This document shows, piece after piece, positions 37,881-39,107 of a stretch of DNA of 39,107 nucleotides. How positions within the stretch are numbered: position 1 is the stretch's first letter; the number at the start of each line of letters is the position of its first letter. Location: the NCBI GenBank assembly GCA_902805615.1, contig CADCTQ010000247.1, positions 1 to 39,107 on the forward strand. The letters run 5' to 3'. The notes under the pieces are model-generated. The model was not told the origin of the DNA and ran no database searches. It worked only from the letters and a program-made list of their open reading frames with translations. The DNA comes from an uncultured Cytophagales bacterium (GTDB lineage Bacteria > Bacteroidota > Bacteroidia > Cytophagales > 172606-1). A program made the translations under genes and the position numbers.

Positions 37881-38045
37881 GGCAACGGGTGGGCCGTACG
37901 GGCCAGGGTCCAAATTGCCCAGAATTCCCCAAAATCGAAAACCCCGGCCTACTTCCGTCCCCGGCATTGGTATGTTTCGCGATCATCCCTAATTTCGTAG
38001 CCGGCCCGCACCCTTGCCGCCCGGCGCCGACCAACTCCCAACCGG

Positions 38046-39107
38046 ATGAACGCATTCATAGAAACCATTACCAGTACCGACCCCGACAAACGCAACCGGT
38101 CCTTTTACGACCTGTGCCGCTCCCTCTCCCCCGCCGGGCTGCTCGAAGCCTTCCGGGAGCTGGACGGGTTCCGCAAAAGGAGCGACAACCTCTACGACCG
38201 CGTGCGGGCCATCCTGTTCCTCTACGCCGGCTACCGCTTTTTCCTCACCGAATCGCCCGGCACGCCGGCCACCGGCAAGATTCCCTACGAAGGCTTCGGG
38301 GACCTGCTGGCCCGGCGCTTCGAAACGGCCATCTCCCGCTTCCTCGAACAGGTCCAAAAGGACGGCCCCAACGCCAGCCTGTTCAGCGGCCTGGCCGAGG
38401 CGTACCACCACCTCTCGTTCCAGATCCTGGCCGACCAGGTGCGGCGCAGCGTGCGGTCGAGCCGGGGCAACCAGTGGATGTTCCGCGTGGGCCACCTCGA
38501 AGACCACCCCATCCGCATCCACCCCCGGCTCCTGCGGCGGGCCGGCGGCACGGCCTTTTACCCGGTGCTCGAAGAAAACACCTCCGTGCGCATGGACCTC
38601 ACGCACAGCGGCTGGTCCGACATCTTTTTCCTGGGCATGGACTACCCCGAAGGAGCCCGCGTGATCAACGTGTCGGTGAACCTGGGCGTGTACGGCCGCG
38701 ACCAGGACATCAAGCCGCCCATCCGGGCCTTCGTGCGGGCCATTCCCGAACCCGTGCTGCGCCTCACCAGCATTGACCTGAACGCCACCAAGGACGTAAC
38801 CGACCTCACCGACCTGTTCAACTTCGGCAACGACTACCTGAGCCTGGTGAAAGCCGGCGTCATTGCCTCGGGGCTCATCCCGCCGTCCTTCGAAGGCACC
38901 AACCAGCCCCTCGACCAGCTCCTGGCCCGCATCGTGGCGCCGGGCATGGGACTGGAGCTGGTCACGCAGGTAAACGACATTCCCAAGGGGTCGCGGCTGG
39001 CCGTGTCCACCAACCTGCTCGGCTCGATCATTTCCCTGCTCATGCGGGCTACGGGGCAAACGCAATCCCTGGAGGGCGGCCTTTTGGAACCCGAACGGCG
39101 GCTGGTG
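38046..39107 (+). CDS. 5' part of a large cytoplasmic protein, GHMP-kinase-like C-region, partial (354 codons seen)
   Basis: The frame runs from ATG 38046 to the right edge with no stop. The N-terminal 130 residues are helical (YDRVRAILFLYAGYRFFL, LLARRFETAISRFLEQVQ), then mixed alpha/beta. Around residues 310-330 the segment NDIPKGSRLAVSTNLLGSII resembles the second motif of GHMP kinases, P-x-G-S-G-L-G-S/T-S, with Arg and Val at positions normally Gly; a sugar kinase-like or degenerate relative is therefore possible. There is no signal peptide. Third positions are strongly G/C, supporting this strand. A long opposite-strand frame is an antisense shadow. Confidence 0.75.
   Translation, partial: MNAFIETITSTDPDKRNRSFYDLCRSLSPAGLLEAFRELDGFRKRSDNLYDRVRAILFLYAGYRFFLTESPGTPATGKIPYEGFGDLLARRFETAISRFLEQVQKDGPNASLFSGLAEAYHHLSFQILADQVRRSVRSSRGNQWMFRVGHLEDHPIRIHPRLLRRAGGTAFYPVLEENTSVRMDLTHSGWSDIFFLGMDYPEGARVINVSVNLGVYGRDQDIKPPIRAFVRAIPEPVLRLTSIDLNATKDVTDLTDLFNFGNDYLSLVKAGVIASGLIPPSFEGTNQPLDQLLARIVAPGMGLELVTQVNDIPKGSRLAVSTNLLGSIISLLMRATGQTQSLEGGLLEPERRLV

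Overview
This 39.1 kb window is chromosomal DNA of a GC-rich member of the Bacteroidota. The main evidence is three secreted proteins with type IX secretion (T9SS) C-terminal sorting domains, several lipoproteins and signal-peptide proteins of Bacteroidota style, a TTTG-N19-TANNTTTG promoter upstream of a yceI-like gene, and no clear Shine-Dalgarno sequences. Genus cannot be fixed from the sequence. No rRNA, tRNA, CRISPR array, phage structural gene or intact transposase was seen.

Layout. 1-7.3 kb: a small hypothetical protein, a lipoprotein with a carboxypeptidase-regulatory-like domain, a serine beta-lactamase-like hydrolase, a 754-residue T9SS/gliding-type protein, a two-domain lipocalin-like secreted protein, a VTT/DedA-type membrane protein and a single-domain response regulator. 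7.3-13 kb: two large paralogous T9SS cargo proteins on the minus strand, each ending in a clear terminator. 13.4-17 kb: a GH78-type alpha-L-rhamnosidase and a convergent cysteine-containing lipoprotein. 17.7-22.5 kb: a TerB-like protein with a Gly/Met-rich tail, then an operon of ECF sigma factor, membrane HEAT-repeat protein (putative anti-sigma) and three tandem DUF4097-like secreted proteins. 22.7-26.4 kb: an M20 peptidase and three genes fitting non-phosphorylating L-fucose/L-rhamnose breakdown (FAH-family diketo-acid hydrolase, RhaM-like mutarotase, amidohydrolase-2 lactonase). 26.7-30.8 kb: polyprenyl diphosphate synthase, MgtE Mg2+ transporter, D-2-hydroxyacid dehydrogenase. 31.2-37.9 kb, minus strand: YceI, a SpoIIAA/STAS-like small protein, DinB-like, DUF1801, a membrane protein, a HicBA toxin-antitoxin pair, an M28 aminopeptidase and an S41 peptidase. 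38.0 kb to the end: the 5' part of a large protein that runs off the window.

The most unusual material lies between the genes. The sigma/HEAT/DUF4097 operon is bracketed by inverted, collinear copies of a roughly 145 bp compound repeat. The HicBA pair lies between 107 bp direct duplicates of the 3' end of the M28 peptidase gene. Several hairpin or REPIN-like inverted repeats sit at gene 3' ends and supply stop codons or final codons. Degenerate tandem repeats with an exact 7-nt period lie directly upstream of start codons. These features suggest an active population of short non-autonomous repeats. All functional assignments are by recognition of family motifs; no database search was possible.
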